Positions 9,465 through 18,350 of a stretch of DNA of 64,000 nt are shown here, piece by piece (the stretch's first letter is position 1; the number at the start of each line of letters is the position of its first letter). The notes below the pieces were generated by a model, which had not been told where the DNA came from, ran no database searches, and worked only from the letters and a program-made list of their open reading frames with translations. The DNA comes from an uncultured Spirochaetota bacterium (lineage in GTDB: Bacteria; Spirochaetota; Spirochaetia; JAFGXN01). Location: the NCBI GenBank assembly GCA_944390005.1, contig CALXOJ010000001.1:310588-374587 (forward strand), written 5' to 3'. The position numbers and the translations under genes are program-made.

Positions 9465-10225
9465 TCAGCGATTTCCAACATGATCGGACAGTGATCGGAG
9501 CCGGTAATTTCGGAAAGAATTTCGCAGGCTTTTAATTTTTCTTTCAAAATCAAATTGACACAGAAAAAGTCGATTCTCCATCCGATATTTTTGCTGCGCG
9601 CTTGAAATCGGTAACTCCACCATGTATAAGCGTCGGTTTTTTCAGGATAGAAAAACCGGAAGCAGTCGATGTAGCCCGCATCGAGAAATTGTTTCATCCA
9701 TGCCCGTTCTTCGGGGAGATAACCGGGGTTGTTTTCATTTGATTTCGGATTTTTTAAATCGATCGGAAACGGAGCGATATTGTAATCGCCGCAGAGAATC
9801 ACTTCGAATCCGGAAGCGGTCAGTTCATCCAGTTTTTGTTTCATCGCTTCACAGAAACGCAGTTTATAGTCAAGCCGTTTTCCTCCCTCCTGACTGTTGG
9901 GAAAGTAGGCGGAAATCAAAACTCGCTTACCGAATGTCAGAAACAGAGCGCGGCCTTCTTTGTCAAATTCTTCTATATCCATTTTTTCGATTTTATCCGG
10001 TTCTTGTTTTGTGTAAATCGCTACGCCGCTGTAGCCCTTCCGTTCGGCATCGGCAAAACAGACTCGATAGGGAGGAAACTCTTTGAAGTGCCGCTTTAAA
10101 ATAGCTTCCTGAGCTTTGGTTTCCTGCAAACACCAACAGTCCGCATCAAAATTTTTCATGATATCGAAAAGACCTTTTTCTTCTGCGGAACGGATTCCAT
10201 TGACGTTCCATGAGATGATTTTCAT
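9461..10225 (-). CDS. xthA: Exodeoxyribonuclease III / AP endonuclease
   Basis: 254 residues, full length for the ExoIII/ExoA family. Base-excision repair enzyme that cleaves at abasic sites and trims 3' ends. Visible signatures are SWNVNGIR at the N-terminus, LQETKAQ (metal-binding Glu), the GYSGVAIY segment, CGDYNIA (catalytic Asp/Asn) and the C-terminal GSDHCPI with the active-site Asp-His pair. The start codon overlaps the stop of the upstream SET-domain gene by 4 bp, so the two form an operon. No anomalies seen. Confidence 0.95.
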   Translation of the reverse strand: MKIISWNVNGIRSAEEKGLFDIMKNFDADCWCLQETKAQEAILKRHFKEFPPYRVCFADAERKGYSGVAIYTKQEPDKIEKMDIEEFDKEGRALFLTFGKRVLISAYFPNSQEGGKRLDYKLRFCEAMKQKLDELTASGFEVILCGDYNIAPFPIDLKNPKSNENNPGYLPEERAWMKQFLDAGYIDCFRFFYPEKTDAYTWWSYRFQARSKNIGWRIDFFCVNLILKEKLKACEILSEITGSDHCPIMLEIAD

Positions 10226-10827
10226 ATTTTATTACACTCCCCACCCGGCGACAGTGCCGTTTGTTTCTGTTTTAAGTTCTGAAAGAGTTCCCTTGGGATG
10301 TGCAGTTCTCTTTGCCGTGAGCTCCAATAAGTTTCTCCGTAGTCGATAAAAATTTCTTCTCCTCGTTCGACGGTGCGGGCGGCGTAAAAGAAGATGATCC
10401 AATGACCGTCTGCAAAAAGATGATCGGCGGTTGCGTTCGGCTCAAATGAATGGTTGGCAAAACGCAGAGCATTGCCTTTTTTCAGAGCGTTGATTTCCAG
10501 CCTCGGGAAAGTCGGTGCCGGTACAAGCCAGGCATAATCGGTTTTTTTTGTAAAAGGCAGTGCCCATCGCTGTTCCCCGGTGTATTGTCCGATCCAATCG
10601 CCTTTCGACAGCGTCTTTTCAGCAAAAAGACCGCATCCGTGAACGGAAGAACGGCGAACTTCAACGTCAGCTGTCTTTCCGGAATGGATCAATTTCCCAT
10701 ATTTTTTTAAGAGCCGTTCAAATTCGCTTCGATTCCGTTCGTAGTAATTCCGTGCTTCAAGCAGCGGTCTTTGCAGAATCCGGTTCTGCGTCAGAAATTC
10801 GAAATCAGCGGGGTAAAACGACTCCAT
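10222..10827 (-). CDS. SET-domain protein (putative lysine methyltransferase)
   Basis: 201 residues. After a helical N-terminal segment comes a complete small SET domain: RSSVHGCGLFA (59-69, SAM-binding start), NHSFEPN (125-131, pseudoknot Asn-His) and EEIFIDYG (157-164, catalytic Tyr). SET proteins transfer methyl groups from SAM to protein lysines; in bacteria the targets are mostly unknown. There is no post-SET cysteine cluster. It is coupled to xthA by a 4-bp overlap. A TAAAAT box at 10833-10838 (minus strand) is only 5 nt from the ATG and no Shine-Dalgarno is visible, so the mRNA may be leaderless. Methyltransferase activity is inferred from motifs. Confidence 0.8.
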   Translation of the reverse strand: MESFYPADFEFLTQNRILQRPLLEARNYYERNRSEFERLLKKYGKLIHSGKTADVEVRRSSVHGCGLFAEKTLSKGDWIGQYTGEQRWALPFTKKTDYAWLVPAPTFPRLEINALKKGNALRFANHSFEPNATADHLFADGHWIIFFYAARTVERGEEIFIDYGETYWSSRQRELHIPRELFQNLKQKQTALSPGGECNKI

Positions 10828-10892
10828 GGTTCATTTTACCACAGAACAGCAAAAAAGAAAACGAAAAAAAGGTTCGTTGTCGGTAAAACTGA

Positions 10893-10919
10893 TTGCAAAA
10901 ATCAGAAATTCGATATAAT
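10893..10919 (+). promoter_or_regulatory. Promoter of the class II synthetase-like gene
   Basis: TTGCAA (10893-10898), a short 15-bp spacer and a perfect TATAAT (10914-10919). An AAGGAGA ribosome-binding site and GTG start follow at 10939. Confidence 0.5.
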
Positions 10920-10938
10920 ATAGGACAAGGAGAATTTT

Positions 10939-12171
10939 GTGGAATCGGCATCATCGATTGGTGGAACACTGGCCCGTTTTGCGAATGCCCTGAATCAAAA
11001 CGGAAGCAGTTTAAATGAATTTATTGAAAAAAATTACTTAAAAAAATGGGTAAGCGACGATCTCTATCGGGTGATGAGAATTCGTACGACGTTTATTGCG
11101 GCAATGACTCGATTTTTGACGGATGAAGGGCTGCTGAATTTGGAACGAGTCTCTCTCAGTCCGGTAACCGATCCGTTGGCTCATGACATAGAGCACTCTC
11201 CGACCATTCGGTACAAAGGACAGCCGTATAAAACGACACATTCGATGATTTATTCCAAATTTCTTGCGTGTTTTAATCCGAAAATCAAAGGAATTTTTGT
11301 TGACTCCCCCAATATCCGACTGGAGATTGAAGATCCAAACGGTATTCAGCGGGGAAAATATTTAATTGATTTTTCTCAGATGGATATTGAGCTGCGCCGC
11401 TCTTGCCGACCGACTTTGGATGAGTATTTTCATCAGCGCGAAAAAGTGGAGTCGATTTTGCGGGATGAAACAGAAACGGCACTGTCGTTTTTTGAACGAT
11501 TGATTACAGCGGCTGTCAGCGAAATTGTCGAAAAAAATGCGGATGATTTAAAAGCGTTGAAAGTGTCGCTTGACGTGCCCGAAACTCCGTTTCCCCGTAT
11601 CACAAAAGACGAAGCGGTGCGGTTAACGGGAACTAAAGCGTTTGAGGCTCCGCTCGGAGATGTTTTTAAAACCCATTTTTTCTGGATTACCGGTTTGATG
11701 CGGGAAAATTACGATTTGATTTACCCCTATTTGAACGAAGACGGCTCGAAAATTCCTTTAACCGATTTTCGTTCCGAACAGATTTACAATTACGATTTGT
11801 GCGCCCGCAGCCGTTCAGATGAAGGCGTTTGGGGGCAGCCGTACGAGGTGCTTTCCGGGGCTTTAAGAGAGTGGCTTTATGAGCCGATTGTCGAGCGACT
11901 GATCGATAATAAGATTTTAAGAACCAGACCGCAGTTTTCTCATGAGGGGGAATTGCTGAATCCTGAGGATCTGGATGGATATGGACCGTTTTTGTGCGCG
12001 GCGCACGCTTTAACGAAAGACGGCGAACGTTATTTCCCGGCGACATTCGGCGGCGGTTTGGGAGTGGAGAGATTTCTTTTCTCTGTGCTAAAAGGCGCGG
12101 TTGTCAAAACCGTTGATGATGTAACCTTTTTCGGGAAAAACCCTGATTCGCATCCGATTTATCTTTTTTAG
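10939..12171 (+). CDS. Class II aminoacyl-tRNA synthetase-like enzyme (AspRS/AsnRS catalytic-core paralogue)
   Basis: 410 residues, GTG start after AAGGAGA. The core resembles the class IIb synthetases. A motif-2-like stretch holds R127-x-E129 followed by DFSQMDIE (144-151), which parallels the EFTMLDLE segment of AspRS. A motif-3 stretch GGGLGVERFLF (371-381) carries the ATP-binding Arg. There is no N-terminal OB-fold anticodon domain, so it is not a canonical tRNA synthetase. Related stand-alone cores include asparagine synthetase A and the archaeal asparagine-synthetase-related proteins, so aminoacyl-adenylate formation for amidation or another acyl transfer is plausible. The amino acid is unknown. 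It ends in a 4-bp overlap with the convergent GNAT gene. Confidence 0.7.
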   Translation: MESASSIGGTLARFANALNQNGSSLNEFIEKNYLKKWVSDDLYRVMRIRTTFIAAMTRFLTDEGLLNLERVSLSPVTDPLAHDIEHSPTIRYKGQPYKTTHSMIYSKFLACFNPKIKGIFVDSPNIRLEIEDPNGIQRGKYLIDFSQMDIELRRSCRPTLDEYFHQREKVESILRDETETALSFFERLITAAVSEIVEKNADDLKALKVSLDVPETPFPRITKDEAVRLTGTKAFEAPLGDVFKTHFFWITGLMRENYDLIYPYLNEDGSKIPLTDFRSEQIYNYDLCARSRSDEGVWGQPYEVLSGALREWLYEPIVERLIDNKILRTRPQFSHEGELLNPEDLDGYGPFLCAAHALTKDGERYFPATFGGGLGVERFLFSVLKGAVVKTVDDVTFFGKNPDSHPIYLF

Positions 12172-13031
12172 TTAAAATCGAAGTAGAAAAGGGTTTTTTC
12201 TCCGATGGTTTCAAATCCGCACTTTTTGTACAGACGGATGGCTTTTTCGTTCTCTTTTTTCACAAACAACGAGACCGATTTGCCGATTTTCGGCAGTTCA
12301 TTGATAAGAAACCAGTTCATCAGCTTTTTTGCATATCCGCGCTCCCTGAATTCTCTTTCCGTGTAGACGCCGCCCAATTGTACGCATCGATCTCCCGTAA
12401 GTGTCGTATTCAGCTTTGAGAGGATTTTTCCTTTTTCATCCGTCAAAAAGTAGACGCGATAATTTTTAATCAGCAGCCGCAAATTGTTTTCGATAACCTT
12501 CGGCGGCGGAGTGTTTTTGTAAAGGTAAACCTCTTCTTCGTAATAGCGGTAGTGAACGGGTAAAAGGCGGCCGATATCCTCTTCGGTCGCTCGGCAAGCG
12601 TTCGGTTCGATCTGTGTAAACGGGTATATTTCAAGCGGTCGGTGCATTACAAAAAAATCGGTTGAAGAGGAGGGATGGGTAAATGCTTGTCGAAACGCTT
12701 CCGATGACGGGTAAGAGGCGGTGATTTGAAAAAGTCCGCGTGGGCAGAGTTTCCCGACTTCGATTAACGGTGTCAAGTCTTCTTGTTTCAGCGGAAGCAG
12801 GGTGTGGCAGTAGAGAATGCCGTTTGCCGAAATCGAAGCGGCTCCGACAGCGCGTGTTCCGGTAACTAAAAGAAACATCTTGACAGCATATGGCGGCGGC
12901 GGAACGCGTTTGCCGTTTTTTTGGGGCAGGGCTGCAAGAATGTTGAGTGCGAGCGGTTCCTGTTGAATTAAGAATTGAAGAAAATGAGGAAAATTTTCGT
13001 AAGTAACGGGAGTCCATCGAAGCGGGGTCAT
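12168..13031 (-). CDS. GNAT-family N-acetyltransferase
   Basis: 287 residues. The C-terminal half is a GNAT fold of the FR47 type. It has GGVYTEREFRERGYAKKLM (V-x-x-x-x-R-x-x-G-x-A acetyl-CoA pyrophosphate loop) and a later segment NEKAIRLYKKCGF, the usual last helix. The N-terminal ~130 residues have no motif I recognise and may be a degenerate second acetyltransferase domain. The substrate cannot be told. It is the last gene of a minus-strand run trxB - GH3 hydrolase - GNAT; its start overlaps the stop of the hydrolase gene by 4 bp. Confidence 0.8.
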   Translation of the reverse strand: MTPLRWTPVTYENFPHFLQFLIQQEPLALNILAALPQKNGKRVPPPPYAVKMFLLVTGTRAVGAASISANGILYCHTLLPLKQEDLTPLIEVGKLCPRGLFQITASYPSSEAFRQAFTHPSSSTDFFVMHRPLEIYPFTQIEPNACRATEEDIGRLLPVHYRYYEEEVYLYKNTPPPKVIENNLRLLIKNYRVYFLTDEKGKILSKLNTTLTGDRCVQLGGVYTEREFRERGYAKKLMNWFLINELPKIGKSVSLFVKKENEKAIRLYKKCGFETIGEKTLFYFDFN

Positions 13032-14677
13032 TGTATCGGTAAATGTCCCTGAGGAACGAAATCCCCGACTAAAGCCGAAAACCCGGCTTTAAACGACTCG
13101 AATCCCACTCCGTACAAATAAAGAATCGATTGTTCCGGAAGAAGAATATCTCTTGCTCTATAAGGATTTAAAGATGAAAAAAGAATACAGGGAACTTCTC
13201 TTCGATTTAAAACCCGTCCTACGGCTGCCGTTTCCGTATCGGATACCAAAAGGACGACAATTCGATTTTCTGCCTCGGCGAGAGCGGCAATTTCATCTGC
13301 AATTTCATATTGATTGGTGCCGCGGCTAAAATCTCGTATGAAAAAAAATCGGCTGTCTGTGAAAATTTCCGAACCGGCCCGACTGAAATTTCGGTAACTG
13401 CCGGCCAATAAAAGCGGAGTTGTCCTTTCAATGGTTTTAATCGGTGCTGCGGCAGTGACGGCTCTTAATGCCAGTGATTGCTGGTAGGCGGTCGATTCTT
13501 CCAGCGGCAGTTCTTCTGCGTTCGCTTTTGTCGGATAAAGCGGTACTCGATCGTCGTTTCGTAAATATTCGATTTTGGCGGTCAAAACACGGCGGACGGC
13601 TCTTTCGACTTCGTTCATAAACTCCGCGTCTTTGAGGCAAAGTTCTCGGATGACTTTAAAAGCGTCTCGGTAATAACGGTAATCTTTCGAAATCAGTACA
13701 ATATCGTTTCCGGCGCGGATGCATTCAGCGGGAATGTTCGGATATCCGACTCCCGGTTTTTGAGCGCCTCCCATCAGTAGGTCGTCTGTGATGACCAGAC
13801 CTTTAAAGCCCATTTCATCGCGCAGGAGGTCTTTCAATGCGTGTGGTGAGAGGGAGGCTGATACGTTTTCTCCGGTTACTTCCGGAAAATTCAAATGTCC
13901 CGACATGATGGCAGGGATTTTTTCTTTCACTAAAAACGAAAACGGAATCAATTCGTGCTGTTTCAATTCCTCTTCACTGACGCGAATTCGCGGCATATAG
14001 ATATGAGAATCGAGTCCGGTCCGTCCGTGTCCAGGAAAATGCTTGGCAGTGCTGAGAACTCGGGACGCTTCCTGACCGTGAAAAAAAGCGATGGCCAGCG
14101 CTGCCGTCTCATGCGGATCTGATGAAAAGGTTCTCGGTCCGATTAAATCGGCTTCAGGATTGTCAAAAAGATCAACGACCGGTGCGAAATTCATATTGAT
14201 TCCGATAACCCGCAATTCCGCCGCAATCAGGCGTCCGCTCTCATAGGCGTCAAACAATTTTCCTGTAGCGCCGATGGCGTTGTTTCCCGGTGTTACGGAT
14301 GTGTTGCCTTTGACGTGCCGAATCCAACCGCCTTCCTGGTCCGTTGCTGTAAACAGAGGTATTTCAAACCTCGTTTCGGCCGCCGCTTTCTGCATTTTGG
14401 CGACAGCTTCAGCGACAACTCCTGTATCCGTCGCATTCCAACCGAATATTTTAACATTGCCGACACGGCCGCTTCGAATTTCCTCTAAAATAAAATCGTC
14501 CGGATCGGATTCCGGATAACCGAGCATAAACAGCTGTCCGATTTTTTCATCGAGAGACATTTCTGCGGCAATTTTTTCTTTTAACTCTTCGTCAGAGAGT
14601 TGTTTTTGAAAAAACGAAAGTGAAGAACCCGTAAGAGGTAAAAGACAGAGAAGAAAGATTTGAAAAAACGGCTTCAT
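13028..14677 (-). CDS. Glycoside hydrolase family 3 (NagZ-like beta-N-acetylhexosaminidase)
   Basis: 549 residues, with an N-terminal signal-like hydrophobic segment (about residues 3-17), so probably exported or membrane-attached. The GH3 catalytic barrel shows SLDEKIGQLFMLGYP at its start, the KHFPGHG signature of hexosaminidases (212-218, with the catalytic His on this loop) and GLVITDDLLMGG, with nucleophile Asp about 298. A C-terminal domain of about 170 residues follows, which NagZ of Gram-negative bacteria lacks. The likely role is removal of N-acetylglucosamine from peptidoglycan fragments or chitin-type sugars, consistent with nagB elsewhere in the window. The stop of trxB lies 1 bp upstream of its start. 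Confidence 0.9.
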   Translation of the reverse strand: MKPFFQIFLLCLLPLTGSSLSFFQKQLSDEELKEKIAAEMSLDEKIGQLFMLGYPESDPDDFILEEIRSGRVGNVKIFGWNATDTGVVAEAVAKMQKAAAETRFEIPLFTATDQEGGWIRHVKGNTSVTPGNNAIGATGKLFDAYESGRLIAAELRVIGINMNFAPVVDLFDNPEADLIGPRTFSSDPHETAALAIAFFHGQEASRVLSTAKHFPGHGRTGLDSHIYMPRIRVSEEELKQHELIPFSFLVKEKIPAIMSGHLNFPEVTGENVSASLSPHALKDLLRDEMGFKGLVITDDLLMGGAQKPGVGYPNIPAECIRAGNDIVLISKDYRYYRDAFKVIRELCLKDAEFMNEVERAVRRVLTAKIEYLRNDDRVPLYPTKANAEELPLEESTAYQQSLALRAVTAAAPIKTIERTTPLLLAGSYRNFSRAGSEIFTDSRFFFIRDFSRGTNQYEIADEIAALAEAENRIVVLLVSDTETAAVGRVLNRREVPCILFSSLNPYRARDILLPEQSILYLYGVGFESFKAGFSALVGDFVPQGHLPIQ

Positions 14678-14678
14678 C

Positions 14679-15617
14679 CTACCGGTAATCCGTCCCCGTC
14701 ATTTTTTCGATGTACTCTTCGGCAGCATGAGCTGCAATGGCTCCTTCAGCGCAGGCTACAACCACCTGTCGGAACGGAGATGAGCGTACATCACCGGCAC
14801 AAAACAATCCGGGGAGGGATGTTTCCATTTTAGCGTCGGTGATGATGTACCCTGAAGGGTCTTTTTCAAGAACGGGAACTGTTTCCGTATGCGGAGAGAC
14901 TCCGATAAAAACAAAAACGGCGTCGGCCGGCTCTTCGTAGGTTCGTCCGCCGTTGTTGTCGAACAGAACCACCGATTCGACTTTATCTGTTCCTTTGATT
15001 TCTTTAATTTCTGTTCTAAAGAGTGTTCGGATTTTCGGGTGGCTAAGAACCTTTTGAGCAACCGCTTTTTGCGCGCGGAAGCGGTCTTTCCGGTGAACAA
15101 TTGTCACATCATCGGACAGATTTGCCAAATAAACAGCGTCAGTACACGCTGTATCGCCTCCGCCGACAACGAATATCCGTTTGCCTTTAAAAAAAGGACC
15201 ATCGCAAGTGGCGCAATAGGAAACGCCTCGTCCGGAAAGTCGTTCTTCTCCCGGAATACCGAGCGGTCTGTGGGTAGCACCGGTGGTTAATATCACCGCT
15301 TTGCCGTGTAAAACAGCACCGTTTGTTGTTTGAACGGAGAAGAGGTTGTCTTTTTTATCTATGGAAGCTGCGCCGGTCAGTTCGATGGAGGCGCCGAATT
15401 TTTTTGCCTGTTTTGTTAAAGCTTCGGCAAAGGTAAATCCGTCAACCGGTTCGCAGAGACCGGGATAATTTTCCAGCTCATCAATCATCAGCGCCTGTCC
15501 TCCCGGGGACATTTTCTCCAAAAGAACCGTTTTCATATTTGCTCTGGCAGCATATTGGGCGGCTGTCAACCCTGCAGGTCCGCCTCCAATGATGATGATA
15601 TCCCATTCCGTATTCAT
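14679..15617 (-). CDS. trxB: Thioredoxin reductase
   Basis: 312 residues, normal length. FAD-binding GGGPAG (11-16), the redox-active CATC (135-138), the NADPH-binding GGGDTA segment and the C-terminal GLFCAGDVR flavin motif are all present. It transfers electrons from NADPH to thioredoxin in the cytoplasm. It is the first gene of the trxB-GH3-GNAT minus-strand run. An AGAGAGAG purine run precedes the ATG, and a sigma-70 promoter is visible at 15646-15674. Confidence 0.95.
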   Translation of the reverse strand: MNTEWDIIIIGGGPAGLTAAQYAARANMKTVLLEKMSPGGQALMIDELENYPGLCEPVDGFTFAEALTKQAKKFGASIELTGAASIDKKDNLFSVQTTNGAVLHGKAVILTTGATHRPLGIPGEERLSGRGVSYCATCDGPFFKGKRIFVVGGGDTACTDAVYLANLSDDVTIVHRKDRFRAQKAVAQKVLSHPKIRTLFRTEIKEIKGTDKVESVVLFDNNGGRTYEEPADAVFVFIGVSPHTETVPVLEKDPSGYIITDAKMETSLPGLFCAGDVRSSPFRQVVVACAEGAIAAHAAEEYIEKMTGTDYR

Positions 15618-15645
15618 AATAACTCTCTCTTAATTATATATTTTT

Positions 15646-15674
15646 ATTATACAACGATTTGCGGGAAGAGTAAA
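15646..15674 (-). promoter_or_regulatory. trxB promoter
   Basis: Minus strand: TTTACT (15669-15674), 17-bp spacer, TATAAT (15646-15651). Confidence 0.55.
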
Positions 15675-15720
15675 GGAATTTTTCCCTCTTTTGGATTCTA
15701 GAAGAAAGAAAGCGCGGCGG

Positions 15721-15749
15721 TTGATTTGTTCGTATCCTCGTGTTAAAAT
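15721..15749 (+). promoter_or_regulatory. Candidate sigma-70 promoter of the flgN-csrA operon
   Basis: TTGATT (15721-15726), 17-bp spacer, TAAAAT (15744-15749). This would give a leader of about 140 nt before flgN. No sigma-28-type box was seen in the 276-bp gap 15618-15893, which holds only this and the trxB promoter. Confidence 0.4.
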
Positions 15750-15893
15750 AGCTTGCCTTCGGAAGTGTGTTTGTCTGTGGTGTACCTCCTTTGCTATGGA
15801 TAAGCAGCTTCGCGAAGGTTTTTATGCTTATTTTCCGCCGATTTTCAACCGAAATAAAAACAGGGATTTGTATTCGGTCCCGCGGAGGTTGAT

Positions 15894-16394
15894 TTGAGTG
15901 AAGATGTTCTGAAGGCTTTTCAAATCGGAATGGAGAATGAGATCGTTTCTTTGAAAGAGTGCGGGCGTTTGACCGATTTAATGAAAACTGCAGTGATGAA
16001 CCGTGATTCGGCAGTTCTGAAGTCATTACTGGAGCAGCTTTCCCGCGAAGCCGATCGATTAAAAAAAATCGAGGAGAGGCGAAACGAATCCTATTTCCGT
16101 TTGTGCCGCCGCTGGTTTTCAAAGACGGTTTCCTTTTACGATTTGATGCCGCATCTTCCTGAATCGGAGCGGGAGCGGACAGCTGCGCTTTATCGTGACC
16201 TGAAAACCGAAGTTATTCGTTATCAAGGACATTTAAAAAATCTCGACGACTATGTCTATACCGTTACGGGAACTGTTGCTTCTGTTTTAGAGACTTTTTC
16301 CAGTCGAAATTCCGGGGGAGTGTACAACCGCAGCGGTCATTTTCCCTCTGATACTCAAGGCGGGCGGTCGGTTTTTATCTCCGCAGAGCTGTAA
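15894..16394 (+). CDS. flgN: FlgN-like flagellar export chaperone
   Basis: 166 residues, TTG start with a strong GGAGG 5 nt upstream. The N-terminal two thirds are helical and charged (LKECGRLTDLM, LLEQLSREADRLKKIEERR), with the low-complexity C-terminus of FlgN-type proteins. FlgN keeps the junction proteins FlgK and FlgL unfolded and delivers them to the export gate. Sequence similarity in this family is weak; the call rests mainly on its helical character and on its position directly before flgK. The gap to flgK is 80 bp. Confidence 0.65.
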   Translation: MSEDVLKAFQIGMENEIVSLKECGRLTDLMKTAVMNRDSAVLKSLLEQLSREADRLKKIEERRNESYFRLCRRWFSKTVSFYDLMPHLPESERERTAALYRDLKTEVIRYQGHLKNLDDYVYTVTGTVASVLETFSSRNSGGVYNRSGHFPSDTQGGRSVFISAEL

Positions 16395-16474
16395 AAATCT
16401 TGTTTTTTCTCTAACCCGCCGGCTGTTTTCTTCCGATAATAGAAACAGGAAACTGTTGTTCAAGGAGTGAAATT

Positions 16475-18346
16475 ATGCAGTCATCGTTTGCGGGAATCGA
16501 GTTGGGAAAAAAATCCATTATTGCTCACAGTAAAGCGATCGGAACGGTCGGTCACAATATCAGCAATGCCGGAGTCGAAGGATATTCCCGACAGCGGGTG
16601 CGCATGGAGGCGTCGGAGCCGCTTTATTTTCCCCATTTAAATCGGGAGCATACGCCGGGGCAGGTCGGTCAGGGCGTCGATGCCGTTTGGGTCGAACGGA
16701 TTGAAGACGAATTGATGGAAGGCCGTATTGTCGGTCGGTTGGCGCGCGGCGGTTATTGGGAGACGCGCGATCACTATTTGCTTCAAGTCGAACGAATTTA
16801 CAACGAGCCGGATGAAATTTCCGGTCGTGTTTTGATGGATCAATTTTGGGAGTCATGGCAGCAGCTGGTGAAAAATCCCGAAAGTTTGGCAGTGCGGGAT
16901 ACCGTGCGCGAACGAGGCGCAGCGTTGATCGACAACATCCACGAAAATTTCAAACAGCTGAAAACCGTGCGCGATATGCTCAATACCGAAGTCGAAACGG
17001 CGGTCAATCGAATTAACGAAATTCTTGACAATACGGCGCAGCTGAATAACGAAATCGCTCGTGTTGAAGCACTGGGCGACAGACCGAACGATTTGTATGA
17101 CAAACGGGATGTTTTAATCCGTGAGCTGGGAACTTATCTCAATGTTTCAACAAACGGGCAGGATCCTGATGAGTTTAATGTTCACACCGGCGGACGGCAT
17201 CTTCTTCAGGGAAAAATCGCTTATCACCTTCAGCTTGTTGATGATCCCGCAAATGAAGGTTATTTCCGTGTTGCCTGGGTTGAAAACGGCGAGGATATTC
17301 AAATTGAAGGGGGAAAATTGGCTTCATACCTGGAGCTGCGGGATGTCGATTTGCGCCGTGAAATCGCTAAACTCGATCAGATGACCATCAATTTTATCGA
17401 TTTAGTCAATGAAAACCATAGGAAAGCGTATAATTTGCAGGGAGAAACGGGAGTCGACTTTTTTACCGAATATCCGTTTGTCAACAATGTTGACGGCAAT
17501 TTTGATGCCGACGGCGACGGCGCTGCGGATCAAACGCGCTTGTTTCGAATTACCGGAGAAAACCGGCTGCAGGCGCAGGAACAAATCGGACTGCAAGGAA
17601 CGCTGACCTTTGCAGCGGCCGAAGGAACCGTCAATATCGATTATTATCCGACCGATACGGTTGAGACACTGGTGCGGCGGATCAACACTTCCGGCAGCGA
17701 AGTGGTCGCCCGTTTAGACAGTGATGGTCGGCTGCAGCTGCGCGCTGTCAGTGCGGCTGACGCCGCCAATCCCGATTTTGTGATTCGTTACGCGGCTGAC
17801 AGCGGTGAATTTCTAACCAATTACAGCGGAATTTTAACGGCGTCAGGAGAAGAGGGAGCATACAACTGGGCTCAAGCCGATGCGGTAACTGCGTTGCGCG
17901 GCGACACTTACGCGACTTCTCCGCTTGCGCATCCGGCGGGATGGATTGAAGTGAATCCGTTGATTGCCGCCGATGTTTCCCGTATTGCCGCCGGTTGGGG
18001 AGTGAACGGACGGCCAGCCGAAGCGGGAGACGGCCGCGGGGCGCAGTCAATCGCCGATATCCGCAACAACGAAGTTATGGTCGGACGACTGAGAAGTTTC
18101 GATGCTTTTTTTGCCGAACGAATCGCCGATGTCGGTGTGCGAGGAGCGGTTGCACGGGACACTCATCAAAATGAGAAACTGGTTTTGAAGGAATTGAACG
18201 ACATGAAATCATCCGTTACCGGTGTCAATGTCGATGAAGAGTTTACCGAAATGATTAAATTCCAGCACGGCTACAGCGCCGCCGCCCGGTTTGTCAATGA
18301 AATCGATAAAATGCTGGATATTATCATCAATCGGATAGGAGTCTGA
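16475..18346 (+). CDS. flgK: Flagellar hook-associated protein 1 (FlgK)
   Basis: 623 residues. The conserved N-terminus (GIELGKKSIIAHSKAIGTVG then HNISNAGVEGYSRQRV) and the C-terminal VNVDEEFTEMIKFQHGYSAA pair form the D0 coiled coil of axial proteins. FlgK and FlgL join the hook to the periplasmic flagellar filament. The middle (about 330-540) is a variable domain. An AAGGAGTGA ribosome-binding site precedes the ATG. flgL follows after 4 bp. Confidence 0.95.
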   Translation: MQSSFAGIELGKKSIIAHSKAIGTVGHNISNAGVEGYSRQRVRMEASEPLYFPHLNREHTPGQVGQGVDAVWVERIEDELMEGRIVGRLARGGYWETRDHYLLQVERIYNEPDEISGRVLMDQFWESWQQLVKNPESLAVRDTVRERGAALIDNIHENFKQLKTVRDMLNTEVETAVNRINEILDNTAQLNNEIARVEALGDRPNDLYDKRDVLIRELGTYLNVSTNGQDPDEFNVHTGGRHLLQGKIAYHLQLVDDPANEGYFRVAWVENGEDIQIEGGKLASYLELRDVDLRREIAKLDQMTINFIDLVNENHRKAYNLQGETGVDFFTEYPFVNNVDGNFDADGDGAADQTRLFRITGENRLQAQEQIGLQGTLTFAAAEGTVNIDYYPTDTVETLVRRINTSGSEVVARLDSDGRLQLRAVSAADAANPDFVIRYAADSGEFLTNYSGILTASGEEGAYNWAQADAVTALRGDTYATSPLAHPAGWIEVNPLIAADVSRIAAGWGVNGRPAEAGDGRGAQSIADIRNNEVMVGRLRSFDAFFAERIADVGVRGAVARDTHQNEKLVLKELNDMKSSVTGVNVDEEFTEMIKFQHGYSAAARFVNEIDKMLDIIINRIGV

Positions 18347-18350
18347 TGGT

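Noticed and set aside
15691..15897. 68-codon plus-strand frame before flgN, considered as FlgM
   Set aside because: No FlgM-like sigma-28-binding helix, no ribosome-binding site, Arg/Cys-rich composition; the region is better explained as promoter and leader.
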